Below, piece after piece: positions 17,640-25,976 of a stretch of DNA of 64,000 nt. The stretch lies in contig CP014771.1 in NCBI GenBank assembly GCA_001596155.1, positions 1,054,001 to 1,118,000 on the forward strand, given 5' to 3'. The stretch is from Hymenobacter psoromatis (GTDB taxonomy: Bacteria; Bacteroidota; Bacteroidia; Cytophagales; Hymenobacteraceae). Both the position numbers and the translations under genes were made by a program. The stretch's first letter is position 1, and each line of letters begins with the position of its first letter. Under the pieces are notes generated by a model. It was given only the letters and a program-made list of their open reading frames with translations. It did no database searches and was not told the DNA's origin.

Positions 17640-18953
17640 ATGCCAGCCCAGTTTCTTTTTGCCACCGGCATTGAAAATAGCTACCCTACCATCCACAACG
17701 GCAAGTTTCGCCAGGACGAGATGGAAAAATGCGGCCACTATAAATTCTGGAAAAAGGATTTTGACTTGGTGCAGGAGCTGGGTATCGAATACCTGCGCTA
17801 TGGCCCGCCCATTCACAAGACGTGGATGGGGGTAGGGAAGTACGACTGGTCGTTTGCGGACGAGACGTTTAACGACCTGCGGCGGCGCAGCATCATTCCC
17901 ATCGTGGATTTGTGTCACTTTGGGGTGCCCGACTGGATAGGAAATTTTCAGAATCCCGATTTTCCAAAGCTGTTCGCGCAGTATGCCGCCGACTTTGCCA
18001 AGCGCTTTCCGTGGGTGCAGCTCTACACGCCGGTGAACGAGATGTATGTCTGCGCCGAGTTTTCGGCCCTCTACGGCTGGTGGAATGAGCAGCTGGCCAG
18101 CGAGAAATCGTTCGTGACGGCGCTGAAGTACATCGTGAAGGCCAATGTGCTGGCCATGCATTCCATTCTGGCGGTGCGGCCCGACGCGCTCTTTATTCAG
18201 AGCGAATCAAGCGAATATTTCCACGCCTCGGACCCGGCCGCCATCAAGCCCGCCGAGCTGCTGAACGCCAAGCGCTTTTTGTCTTTGGACCTGAACTACG
18301 GTCAGCGCGTGGACTCCGACATGTATGAATACCTTATGGACAACGGGATGACCCGCGACGAGTATCATTTCTTTTTGCAAAATGACCTGCGTCACCAGTG
18401 CATCATGGGCAACGACTACTACCGCACGAACGAGCACCGCGTGCGCGACGACGGCAGCACCGTGGCCTCGGGCGAAATATTTGGCTACCACGTCATTACC
18501 ACGCAGTACCACAACCGCTACCAGCTGCCCGTGATGCACACCGAAACCAACCTCTGGCAGGGTCCCAACGGCGACGAGGCCGTGAACTGGCTCTGGAAAG
18601 AGTGGGCCAACGTGCTGCGGGTGCGCAATGATGGGGTACCCATTCTGGGTTTCACTTGGTATTCGCTCACCGACCAGGTGGACTGGGACACGGCCCTGCG
18701 CGAGAACAACGGCACCCCGAACCCGCTGGGTCTCTATGACTTAAACCGCAATATCCGGCCGGTGGGCGAGGCGTATAAAAAGCTCATCAGCCAGTGGAAA
18801 GAGGTGCTGCCCACCCAGACCGCGTGCCTGCAAATACCCCTGGTGATGCCCAACCAAGCCGGCCAGAACTGGGTCCAGCAGGCGCATGTCGAAGCGCAGA
18901 CGCTGCAAGCCGACCAGGCAACCGTCGATGCCAACGATAGAAAGCAAGACTAG
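17640..18953 (+). CDS. Family 1 glycoside hydrolase-like protein
   Basis: A 437-aa cytoplasmic-looking protein (no signal peptide) with the TIM-barrel pattern of GH1 beta-glycosidases. The acid/base glutamate is in YTPVNEM (Glu134; usual motif NEP) and the nucleophile in MHTETNLW (Glu302; usual motif TENG). Other family patterns are LGIEYLRYG and GFTWYSLTDQVDW. Both catalytic glutamates are kept, so hydrolase activity is likely, but the altered motif neighbours place it in a divergent subgroup and the sugar substrate is unknown. An SDR gene follows 31 bp downstream, suggesting joint sugar metabolism. Confidence 0.85.
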   Translation: MPAQFLFATGIENSYPTIHNGKFRQDEMEKCGHYKFWKKDFDLVQELGIEYLRYGPPIHKTWMGVGKYDWSFADETFNDLRRRSIIPIVDLCHFGVPDWIGNFQNPDFPKLFAQYAADFAKRFPWVQLYTPVNEMYVCAEFSALYGWWNEQLASEKSFVTALKYIVKANVLAMHSILAVRPDALFIQSESSEYFHASDPAAIKPAELLNAKRFLSLDLNYGQRVDSDMYEYLMDNGMTRDEYHFFLQNDLRHQCIMGNDYYRTNEHRVRDDGSTVASGEIFGYHVITTQYHNRYQLPVMHTETNLWQGPNGDEAVNWLWKEWANVLRVRNDGVPILGFTWYSLTDQVDWDTALRENNGTPNPLGLYDLNRNIRPVGEAYKKLISQWKEVLPTQTACLQIPLVMPNQAGQNWVQQAHVEAQTLQADQATVDANDRKQD

Positions 18954-18984
18954 CATTAATCTTCGCACCTTTTTATTTAACTCC

Positions 18985-19722
18985 ATGAGATTCAAGGACA
19001 AAGTTGTTATTATCACCGGCGGGGCCGGCGGCATTGGGCTGGCCACGGCCCAGCGCCTGGCCTCGGAAGGCGCGCGCATCGTACTGGCCGATATCAGCCA
19101 GGACAACCTCGATAAGGCATTGCCCGAGGTGCAGAAAGCCGGCGCGCCCGAAGTGCTGCTCAGCATTTGCAACGTGGCGAAGGAGGACCAGGTGATTGCC
19201 ACCGTGAAAGCCACGCTTGACAAATTCGGCCGGCTCGATTCCATCGTGAATAACGCGGGGCTGATGCGCTTCAAACCGCTGGAAGAACTAACGGCCGACG
19301 ACTGGATGGCCACGCTGAATGTGGACTTGCTGGGCGCATTCTACTTCGTCAAGCAGGCATTTTTGAACATGAAGCCTGGCGGCACGGTCGTCAACGTATC
19401 GAGCATTCACGCCATCGAAACGGAGGCGCTGGTAACGCCCTACGCCGCGGCCAAGGCGGCGGTGCTCTCGCTCACGCGCTCGGCCGCTATTGAAGGCAAG
19501 CCTAAAGGGTTGCGTATCAACGCAGTGCTGCCAGGCGCGATTGACACGCCCATGCTCTGGGACAACCCCAACGTGAAGTCAGGGGTAGAAAAAATCAATC
19601 CCAGCGACGTGGGCAAGCCCGAAAACGTGGCTGCCCTCATCGCCTACCTGGCCTCCGACGAGTCGGAGTTCGTGCAGGGCACGATGGTGCGGGTAGATGG
19701 TGGCCGATTGGACCATTTGTAG
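18985..19722 (+). CDS. SDR-family NAD(P)-dependent oxidoreductase
   Basis: A 245-aa classical short-chain dehydrogenase starting at ATG 18985 (MRFKDKVVIITGG). It has the dinucleotide motif TGGAGGIG (11-18), NNAG (89-92), the catalytic Ser140, Tyr153 and Lys157 (YAAAK), and the usual C-terminal VDGG. The family oxidises or reduces alcohols, sugars or ketones with NAD(P). It follows the GH1 gene in the same direction and ends just before a strong hairpin (19725-19797). The substrate is not predictable. Confidence 0.93.
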   Translation: MRFKDKVVIITGGAGGIGLATAQRLASEGARIVLADISQDNLDKALPEVQKAGAPEVLLSICNVAKEDQVIATVKATLDKFGRLDSIVNNAGLMRFKPLEELTADDWMATLNVDLLGAFYFVKQAFLNMKPGGTVVNVSSIHAIETEALVTPYAAAKAAVLSLTRSAAIEGKPKGLRINAVLPGAIDTPMLWDNPNVKSGVEKINPSDVGKPENVAALIAYLASDESEFVQGTMVRVDGGRLDHL

Positions 19723-19724
19723 AA

Positions 19725-19797
19725 TGCGGGGCTTGCCCCCGCCCGTCGTTGAACTACTCCTACGTTCGTTCAACGACGGGCGGGGGCAAGCCCCGCA
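19725..19797. repeat. Perfect 30-bp palindromic hairpin (GGGGCTTGCCCC type)
   Basis: Arms 19725-19754 and 19768-19797 are perfect reverse complements with a 13-nt loop. Each arm contains its own small inverted repeat GGGGC-TT-GCCCC. It lies between convergent SDR and SpoIIAA-like genes and could serve as a bidirectional terminator, but it lacks a T run. Confidence 0.93.
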
Positions 19798-19812
19798 CCC
19801 TACCTAGGAGCG

Positions 19813-20217
19813 TTAAGCTGACTGATATACCTGCTTGGTCGCCAGCTTGGCGGGGTCCGCACCCAGCGCCCAGCGCAGGGCTTCGGCTTTCTGGTCGGTC
19901 GGAAAGTGCTTGACCTCGGCCGGGGTGATGGTATTCATCACGGAGGATGCGGCGCTGAGCAGCGTGCTGTCGTCGCTGACCACGGCGGCGCGGTTGAAGT
20001 CGCTGAAGTGTTTCGCGTCCAGCTTCACTTCTTCCCAAAGCGCAGGCAGCGTTACCGCATCGAGGCTGGCGACTTCCAGGTACACGTTGACCTTGCCGAA
20101 TCGCTGCACTTTCGCATTCAGAATGGGCACCACGCTGGCGTAGTCTGCTTTGGTGAGCTTGCCGGCGATGGTGAAGCTTAATAGGTTTTGGTCGGGATAA
20201 TCAACGGCGTTGAACAT
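19813..20217 (-). CDS. SpoIIAA/STAS-like protein
   Basis: A 134-aa soluble protein matching the SpoIIAA-like (DUF3478) family: an N-terminal LLSFTIAGKLTKADYASVV strand-helix pattern and a C-terminal EALRWALG helix. Family members adopt a STAS-like fold with poorly known roles in stress or lipid binding. It is single-gene, convergent with the SDR gene and divergent from the cytochrome oxidase cluster. Confidence 0.8.
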   Translation of the reverse strand: MFNAVDYPDQNLLSFTIAGKLTKADYASVVPILNAKVQRFGKVNVYLEVASLDAVTLPALWEEVKLDAKHFSDFNRAAVVSDDSTLLSAASSVMNTITPAEVKHFPTDQKAEALRWALGADPAKLATKQVYQSA

Positions 20218-20434
20218 GAGAAGGGGGGTAGGAAATAAATTGAAAAAGAGAGCGACCAGTCGGCCTACCGGCTTTCATACCCGGAAATCCAATGGGAGGT
20301 TGCCTCTTAATGAGCACTAAAGCATTAATTCACAAAGAGTTCATGTGCTTTTTTTAAGCTGGCAGGCTTAACTTAGGAGGCCGGTGATTGCCCCAGCGGG
20401 CGGCAACCCCTGGCCTTCGCACTCCCTCTCCGCT

Positions 20435-21367
20435 ATGCGTTCTATCTTTTCCACTTCTACCGTCGAGGCCGAGCGGCTCCACACGCTCGACTTGTATTTT
20501 ATCATCGCCGCAGCGGTGGTGTTCCTGACGGTGTTTGGGGCCACCACGTATTTCTCGTGGAAATACCGCCACCGCGACCACGACGACCAGGCCGAGCCGC
20601 AGCAAACCTCCAGCAACCTCAAGCTGGAATCGGTGCTGGTGGGCGTTCCGACGCTGCTAATCGTGGCATTTTTCTTTCTGAGCTTCAATACGACCAGGGC
20701 CGTGCTGCCGCCGGCCGGCGATACCGTGCCGACGGTGCGCATCACCGGGCATCAGTGGTGGTGGCAGGCCAGCTACCCCGGCACCAACGTGCAGACTGCC
20801 AATGAGATTCACTTACCCATCGGCCGGCGCTTACTCATCGAGGGCACTTCGGCCGACGTGATTCATGACTGGTGGGTGCCTTCGTTTGGCGAGAAGATGG
20901 ATGTGGTGCCGGGCCTGCGCAACCACGTGTGGGCCACCATCAAAGAGCCCGGCATCTATGAAGGTGCCTGCAACGAATTTTGCGGGCAGCAACACGCCTG
21001 GATGCGCATCCGGGTAGTGGCCCATACCCCGGCCGACTACGCCCGGTGGCTGGCCGCCGCCGCCCGCCCCGCCGCCGAGCCGGCCGACCGGCTGGCGCAA
21101 GCCGGCGCGCAGGTTTTCGCGCGGGCCGCGTGCAGCAGCTGCCACCAGATTCGGGGCACCGCCGCCCAAGGTCAGCAAGGCCCCGACCTCACGCACTTCG
21201 GCAGCCGCGAAACCATGCTCGCCGGCCTGCTTCCTAATAACCAAGTCAACCTGGCCAACTGGCTCCGCAACCCGCAGGCGCTGAAACCGGGCGCGCATAT
21301 GCCGCGGTTCATTTTCGCGCCGGATACTATTCGGGCGCTAACGGCTTATTTATCAGGACTTAAATAG
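20435..21367 (+). CDS. coxB: Cytochrome c oxidase subunit II with fused cytochrome c (caa3 type)
   Basis: A 310-aa protein from ATG 20435 (an in-frame GTG at 20384, 3 nt after AGGAGG, would add 17 residues). It has two transmembrane segments (about 18-40 and 62-84), a CuA domain with ligands Cys179, Glu181, Cys183, His187 and Met190 (CNEFCGQQHAWM) and an upstream His in DVIHDWW. A C-terminal cytochrome c domain carries the haem site CSSCH (233-237) and a likely distal Met in GAHMPRF. It accepts electrons through its own tethered haem c. First gene of the caa3/bc cluster. Confidence 0.95.
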   Translation: MRSIFSTSTVEAERLHTLDLYFIIAAAVVFLTVFGATTYFSWKYRHRDHDDQAEPQQTSSNLKLESVLVGVPTLLIVAFFFLSFNTTRAVLPPAGDTVPTVRITGHQWWWQASYPGTNVQTANEIHLPIGRRLLIEGTSADVIHDWWVPSFGEKMDVVPGLRNHVWATIKEPGIYEGACNEFCGQQHAWMRIRVVAHTPADYARWLAAAARPAAEPADRLAQAGAQVFARAACSSCHQIRGTAAQGQQGPDLTHFGSRETMLAGLLPNNQVNLANWLRNPQALKPGAHMPRFIFAPDTIRALTAYLSGLK

Positions 21368-21379
21368 TTGAGAAGAACG

Positions 21380-21476
21380 GTCATGCTGAGCTTGCCGAAG
21401 CATCTCTGCCGCGTAAGTAATCCTGACGTTTGAAGTTACTTACGCGGTAGAGATGCTTCGACAAGCTCAGCATGAC
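21380..21476. repeat. Palindromic repeat between coxB and coxA (GTCATGCTGAGC family)
   Basis: Arms 21380-21420 and 21436-21476 (41 bp, two mismatches, 15-nt loop). Each begins GTCATGCTGAGCTTG and contains an inner ATGCT/AGCAT mini-stem. It separates coxB from coxA and may tune their relative expression. Confidence 0.93.
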
Positions 21477-21530
21477 GGTCTGCTAAAAACTTTCAATAGC
21501 TCCTTTATCAAAAATCAGCACCTCAAACCC

Positions 21531-23222
21531 ATGTCTCCGCCCCCCGTTCTCGTGCCCGAACCCGTGGAGGTCCTACCCGGCCTCAGCCTGGATACTGACC
21601 AGGGGCTGCTCCAGTGGATTTCGTCCGTGGACCACAAGCAACTGGGTATTATGTACTTGTGGACCGCACTGCTGTTCATGCTGGTGGGCGGGGCTGAGAT
21701 TCTGCTGATACGCGTGCAGCTGGCGGTGCCACGCAACACGTTTATGGGGCCGGAAACGTATAACGAGCTGTTTACGATGCACGGCACCACGATGATATTC
21801 TTCGTGGCCATGCCGGCCATTTTTGGCTTCGCTACCTACTTCGTGCCCCTCATGATTGGGGCCAACGATATGGCCTTTCCGCGCCTGAACGCGCTGAGCT
21901 TGTGGCTCACCGTGTTTGGCGGCCTGCTGATGTATTTCAGCTTCGTGGCGGGCGGCGCGCCCAACGCGGGCTGGTTCAACTACGCCCCGCTCAACGGCTA
22001 CAACTATTCTCCGCAGCCAGGCATCGACTATTATTGCGCGGGGCTGCTGCTGGCCGGCATCGGCACAGTTTCGGCTTCTATCAATCTGATAGTAACCATC
22101 TTGCACTACCGCACGGCGGGCATGACGCTGCGCATTATGCCGGTGTTCGTCTGGATGATGCTCGTCACGGCCGGCCTCGTGATAGCCGCTTTTCCGTCCT
22201 TGAACGCGGCGCTGGCCATGCTGCTGCTCGACCGCCGGCTGCACGCCCACTTCTTTGACGTGCATGATGGCGGCTCGGCGCTGCTCTGGCAGCATTTGTT
22301 CTGGCTGTTCGGGCACCCGGAAGTTTATATCGTAATTCTGCCCGCCTTCGGGATGCTGTCGGAAGTTTTCTCCACGTATTCGCGCAAGCCAGTGTTTGGC
22401 TACGCCTTTATCGTGGGCTCGGGCATTGTCATCGGGCTGCTGGCGTTTGGGGTGTGGGTCCACCACATGTTTGCGGTGGGACTGGGCAACACGGCCAATA
22501 ACTTCTTCGCGGCCAGCAGTATGCTCATCGGCATCCCGACGGGCGTGAAGGTTTTCAACTGGCTGGCAACGATGCACGGCGGCTCCATCCGCTTCACGAC
22601 TTCCATGAAATTCGCGACTGCCTTTTTGGTCGAGTTCACCATTGGCGGGCTCAGCGGCATTGCCTTCGCCATCGTGCCGATTGACTTGCAGCTCACCGAC
22701 ACCTACTTCGTGGTGGCGCACATTCACTACGTGCTTATCGGCGGCACGCTGTTTGGGCTGCTGTCGGGCTTGTTTTATTGGTTTCCGAAGATGAGCGGCC
22801 GGATGCTGAACGAGCGGCTGAGCAACTGGTTTTTCTGGCTGTTCACGATTGGCTTCAACGTCACGTTTATGATTCAGCACGTGCTGGGCACCATCGGGAT
22901 GCCGCGCCGCGTGTACACCTACCCCGACCTGCCGGGCTGGGGCACGCTCAATCTGCTGTCCACCATCGGTAGCTTTCTGATGGGCGCGGCCACCCTGCTA
23001 CTGGTCTATATCGTTTTGCGGGCGCTGCGCAGCGGCCCCCGCGCCGGGGCCGACCCCTGGGATGCCTACACCCTGGAATGGACCACGACCTCGCCCCCGC
23101 AGCTGCAAAATTTCGACCGCGTGATTCCGGTGGCCAGCGTGCGGCCGTTCCGCGACTTCAAGCGGCCCGATGATGCCGACCACCTAAAACCTGGTAAAAA
23201 GAAAGGAGTACATGGCAAATAG
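21531..23222 (+). CDS. coxA: Cytochrome c oxidase subunit I
   Basis: A 563-aa haem-copper oxidase core starting at ATG 21531 (MSPPPVLVPEP). Visible ligands and key residues: haem a His in TMHGTTM; the CuB site and proton donor in GHPEVY (His, Glu and the cross-linked Tyr); VHHMF (two CuB His); and VVAHIHYV (haem a3 and haem a His). About twelve hydrophobic segments are present. It reduces O2 to water and pumps protons. It overlaps coxC by 11 bp. Confidence 0.97.
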   Translation: MSPPPVLVPEPVEVLPGLSLDTDQGLLQWISSVDHKQLGIMYLWTALLFMLVGGAEILLIRVQLAVPRNTFMGPETYNELFTMHGTTMIFFVAMPAIFGFATYFVPLMIGANDMAFPRLNALSLWLTVFGGLLMYFSFVAGGAPNAGWFNYAPLNGYNYSPQPGIDYYCAGLLLAGIGTVSASINLIVTILHYRTAGMTLRIMPVFVWMMLVTAGLVIAAFPSLNAALAMLLLDRRLHAHFFDVHDGGSALLWQHLFWLFGHPEVYIVILPAFGMLSEVFSTYSRKPVFGYAFIVGSGIVIGLLAFGVWVHHMFAVGLGNTANNFFAASSMLIGIPTGVKVFNWLATMHGGSIRFTTSMKFATAFLVEFTIGGLSGIAFAIVPIDLQLTDTYFVVAHIHYVLIGGTLFGLLSGLFYWFPKMSGRMLNERLSNWFFWLFTIGFNVTFMIQHVLGTIGMPRRVYTYPDLPGWGTLNLLSTIGSFLMGAATLLLVYIVLRALRSGPRAGADPWDAYTLEWTTTSPPQLQNFDRVIPVASVRPFRDFKRPDDADHLKPGKKKGVHGK

Positions 23223-23784
23223 CGCCCCCAGCACCCGGCTCCTGATGCAGTTAGTCGTCTTCACCGAATCCCTGTTTTTTCTGGCCTTGCTCATGGCCTT
23301 CGTGTTCTTCTCGCTCGCGCCGGGCTTTCGGCAGCAGCAGTTGGCCGCGCTGGATTTGGGCCGCACCGGTGCGTTCACGCTGGTGCTGTTCAGCAGCAGC
23401 TTTACATATTGGCGGGTGGAGGTCAGCGCCCAGCGCGGCGCTACCGGCGCGCTCAAGTTCTGGCTGCTGGCGACCATCGCCCTGGGCGTGACGTTTTTGC
23501 TGGGTCAAGCCTGGGAGTTTCACGGCCTTTTCGGCCGCCACATTGACTTGGCCAGCAACACCTTCGGCACCAGCTTTTTCACCCTCACCGGCTTCCACGG
23601 CCTGCATGTATTCGTAGGGCTCGTCATCCTGAGCATCCTCGCGGGCCTGGCCTTCGCGGGCGATTACAACCGCCCGGCTTCGTCCGTTTTTCACTCCATC
23701 GGCATTTACTGGCACTTCGTGGACATCGTGTGGGCGGTCGTGTTCACGGTCGTGTACGTGCTGCCGCACTTTAGCAGGTTTTGA
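23212..23784 (+). CDS. coxC: Cytochrome c oxidase subunit III
   Basis: A 190-aa membrane protein with five hydrophobic segments, the short five-helix form of subunit III. Typical residues include the Glu in GQAWEFHGL and FTLTGFHGLHVFVGL, and the C-terminal IGIYWHFVDIVW. It lies in the caa3 complex beside subunit I and is translationally coupled to coxA by an 11-bp overlap. Confidence 0.94.
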   Translation: MANSAPSTRLLMQLVVFTESLFFLALLMAFVFFSLAPGFRQQQLAALDLGRTGAFTLVLFSSSFTYWRVEVSAQRGATGALKFWLLATIALGVTFLLGQAWEFHGLFGRHIDLASNTFGTSFFTLTGFHGLHVFVGLVILSILAGLAFAGDYNRPASSVFHSIGIYWHFVDIVWAVVFTVVYVLPHFSRF

Positions 23785-23805
23785 TGAGTAGTCGTTCTAG
23801 CGTGC

Positions 23806-23928
23806 GCCTCACGAGACCCCTTTGGGGCCGGCCCCCTCTCCGAAAAAGGAAAGGGGGAGCCAGACGCAAGCGCAAGACCGGTGCCCCTCTCCTTTTCGGA
23901 GAGGAGGTCAGGGGGTGAGGCGCTCGTT
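23806..23928. repeat. Imperfect palindrome with CCCCTCTCC hairpins between coxC and ctaG
   Basis: The region reads GCGCCTCAC...CCCTCTCCGAAAAAGG on one side and returns as CCTCTCCTTTTCGGAGAGG...GTGAGGCGC. It belongs to the same sequence family as the large palindrome at 43090 (CCTCACCCCCT + CCCCCTCTCC + hairpin). Arms are imperfect, so this copy has partly decayed. Confidence 0.75.
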
Positions 23929-23960
23929 GAACGATTAAACACTGGTAATCAACTACAACT

Positions 23961-24812
23961 ATGAATCCTTCTTCCATCTGGCTGCAATGGGACCTGAATC
24001 CGGCGGCGCTGCTGCTGGCGGCGGGGCTGGCAGCGGCGTATTATGGGCTGGCGGGCGGGCGCTGGCAGCCGCGGGCGGGCTACTATGCAAGCGGGCTGGC
24101 GCTGTTTCTGCTGGTGGAGCTGTCGCCGCTGCACTATTTGGGGATGCACGCGCTGTTCAGCGCCCACATGGTGGTGCATATCGTGGTGCTGCTGCTGAGC
24201 GGGCCGCTGCTAGTGCTGGGCCTACCCCCCCGGCCCACGCCGAAGGCCGCCCGGTGGCTGGCCGCTTTTTCGCGCTGGCTGGGCGCGCACGTGGGGTTGG
24301 CCTGGGCGGCGGGGGTAGGGATTATGTGGCTGCTGCACGTGCCAGCCGTGTTCGATGCGTCTTTTGAGGGGATGCACCAGGCGTTCAGCGCCTGGCCGCT
24401 GCTGCACGCGGGCGGGATGCTGCTGGCGGGCGTGCTCTTCAGCTGGCCGATATTCGGGCCGGTGCCAAAGTACCGGCTGCACCCGATGGCGGGGGTAGTG
24501 TACCTGTTTACGGCCTGCGTGGGCTGCTCGCTGCTGGGCCTGCTCATCACCTTCGCCCCGGCCGATACCTACCAGCACTACGCCCGTGCCGCCTGGTGCG
24601 GCACCCCCGGCCTCGCCCCCGATTTTGCCGCCAACCCCCTGGGCCTCAGCCTGGCCGAGGACCAGCAGGCGGCCGGCCTCATCATGTGGGTGCCATGCTG
24701 CTTCATCTACCTCACCGGCTGCCTGGTGCTGGTGGCCCGGTATTTCAGCGAGTCGGAGCCAATTGAAGAGTTAGTTTCTGAGCGGACGGAATTATCCCAA
24801 ATGAGCCATTGA
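23961..24812 (+). CDS. ctaG: CtaG-type cytochrome c oxidase (caa3) assembly membrane protein
   Basis: A 283-aa polytopic protein with about seven hydrophobic segments and conserved histidines in ALFSAHMVVHIVVLL, FEGMHQAF and PLLHAGG, the pattern of the CtaG (caa3_CtaG) copper-assembly family. It probably delivers copper to the oxidase. It has GC-rich codons like its neighbours and sits between two palindromic repeats in the cox cluster. Confidence 0.88.
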   Translation: MNPSSIWLQWDLNPAALLLAAGLAAAYYGLAGGRWQPRAGYYASGLALFLLVELSPLHYLGMHALFSAHMVVHIVVLLLSGPLLVLGLPPRPTPKAARWLAAFSRWLGAHVGLAWAAGVGIMWLLHVPAVFDASFEGMHQAFSAWPLLHAGGMLLAGVLFSWPIFGPVPKYRLHPMAGVVYLFTACVGCSLLGLLITFAPADTYQHYARAAWCGTPGLAPDFAANPLGLSLAEDQQAAGLIMWVPCCFIYLTGCLVLVARYFSESEPIEELVSERTELSQMSH

Positions 24813-24821
24813 AAATCGTCC

Positions 24822-24919
24822 GTCATTGCGAGCGAAGCGCGGCAATCGCACCCGCACGACACCCGCGCCGGTCGTTCGACCATCGTTCGGATGCGATTGC
24901 TTCGCAAGCTCGCAATGAC
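24822..24919. repeat. Palindromic repeat (GTCATTGCGAGC family) after ctaG
   Basis: The left arm (GTCATTGCGAGCGAAGCGCG + GCAATCGC) and right arm (complement: GTCATTGCGAGCTTGCGAAG + CAATCGC) pair over about 32 bp with a few changes. The inner TTGC/GCAA mini-stem is kept although the inner sequence differs between arms. It is followed by an AT-rich spacer up to 24964. Confidence 0.88.
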
Positions 24920-24964
24920 GAATGATAATTCATAACTCATCATTTATAATTCATAATTAAAAAA

Positions 24965-25183
24965 ATGCCTACCCCCAATCCCCGCGCCGAACCGCAGCCC
25001 GCCGACTGGGCCAAGGCCCGCCCCGAGAAGCTGCCCGAGCCCACCTACTGGCCGTTCGTGCTGGCGCTGGGGCTGACGTTTATATTCTGGGGCCTGCTCA
25101 CGACCTGGATTATCCTGGCGGCGGGCGTTATCATTTTTATCATCGCCCTCGTGGGCTGGATTAACCTTTTGCGCCATGAGTGA
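24965..25183 (+). CDS. Small two-helix membrane protein of the oxidase cluster
   Basis: A 72-aa protein with a proline-rich N-terminus and two hydrophobic helices (WPFVLALGLTFIFWGLL and ILAAGVIIFIIALVGWI). It overlaps the Rieske gene by 8 bp. Its size and position fit a small accessory subunit of a caa3 oxidase (subunit IV-like), but no diagnostic motif is visible. Confidence 0.7.
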   Translation: MPTPNPRAEPQPADWAKARPEKLPEPTYWPFVLALGLTFIFWGLLTTWIILAAGVIIFIIALVGWINLLRHE

Positions 25184-25769
25184 GGAAACGCTCCCTACCC
25201 CCCCCACCTCTACCCCCTCGCCCGCGGCGCAGGCCAGTGACCCCGGCGCGGACGCGGATGCCCGCGCCGAGCGCGAGGGCGAGCCGCGCCGCGATTTTCT
25301 GGTCAAGCTCACTTTTGGGTTAGGCGGCGTGGCGGCGCTGGCCATCGGCGTGCCCGTGGTGAGTGCCGTGCTGGCCCCGCTGCTGGAGCCCGCCCCCCAA
25401 ACCTGGCGCAAAGTGGGCACGCTGGCCGATTTCGCAGTGGGCTCCACACATTTGGTCAAGTTCGAGAATGCTAATGCCAAAGCTTGGTCAGGCATGACGA
25501 GCGAGTCGGCGGCCTGGCTGCGGCGCGAGTCGGAAAAGGAGTTTATCGCCTTTTCGGTCAATTGCGCGCACCTGGGCTGCCCCGTGCGCTGGGAGCAGGG
25601 CGCGGGCCTGTTTATGTGCCCCTGCCACGGCGGCATTTATTACAAAGACGGCACCGTGGCCGCCGGCCCGCCGCCCCAGGGCCTCACGCAGTACCACATC
25701 CGGGTGGCCGGTAATGATGACGTGGAGCTTTTGACCGCGCCGATTCCGATTACGAATATGACGAGCTGA
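25176..25769 (+). CDS. qcrA: Rieske 2Fe-2S protein of the cytochrome bc complex
   Basis: A 197-aa protein with a disordered N-terminus, a Tat-like motif (RRDFLVKL) and one membrane anchor (about residues 42-68), followed by the Rieske domain. Cluster ligands are CAHLGC (Cys130, His132, with Cys135 as structural disulfide) and CPCH (Cys148, Cys150 as disulfide partner, His151). It takes electrons from quinol and passes them to haem c. It is coupled to the preceding small membrane protein gene and precedes the cytochrome b gene after a hairpin. Confidence 0.94.
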   Translation: MSEETLPTPPTSTPSPAAQASDPGADADARAEREGEPRRDFLVKLTFGLGGVAALAIGVPVVSAVLAPLLEPAPQTWRKVGTLADFAVGSTHLVKFENANAKAWSGMTSESAAWLRRESEKEFIAFSVNCAHLGCPVRWEQGAGLFMCPCHGGIYYKDGTVAAGPPPQGLTQYHIRVAGNDDVELLTAPIPITNMTS

Positions 25770-25802
25770 GCGGTCTGTTGCAGCTTTATGGTTGGGACCT
25801 GG

Positions 25803-25896
25803 GGCGGGCTGCCGGCTTTTCGCCGGCTGTCCGCTCTCTAAAAGAACAATGGCGCGAACGATGAGCGGACAGCCGGCGAAAAGCCGGCAGCCCGCC
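25803..25896. repeat. Perfect 33-bp palindrome (GCCGGC-loop-GCCGGC type)
   Basis: Arms 25803-25835 and 25864-25896 are perfect reverse complements with a 28-nt loop. Each arm is itself a hairpin, GCCGGC-TTTTC-GCCGGC. It separates the Rieske gene from the cytochrome b gene within one direction of transcription. Confidence 0.93.
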
Positions 25897-25976
25897 TCAA
25901 CGGCTCCATTAGCGCAGCGTTCCGACGCTTCCTCCCCGAATCCCTACCCCCCTATCCTTATCCTATCCCACAGTCT

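Noticed and set aside
20384..20434. GTG start with AGGAGG for coxB
   Set aside because: Spacing of 3 nt is short, Bacteroidota make little use of such sites, and the extra 17 residues have no membrane or signal character; ATG 20435 is preferred.
21573..22880. 435-codon minus-strand frame
   Set aside because: Antisense to coxA; the composition (His/Arg/Gln rich) is that of a shadow frame.
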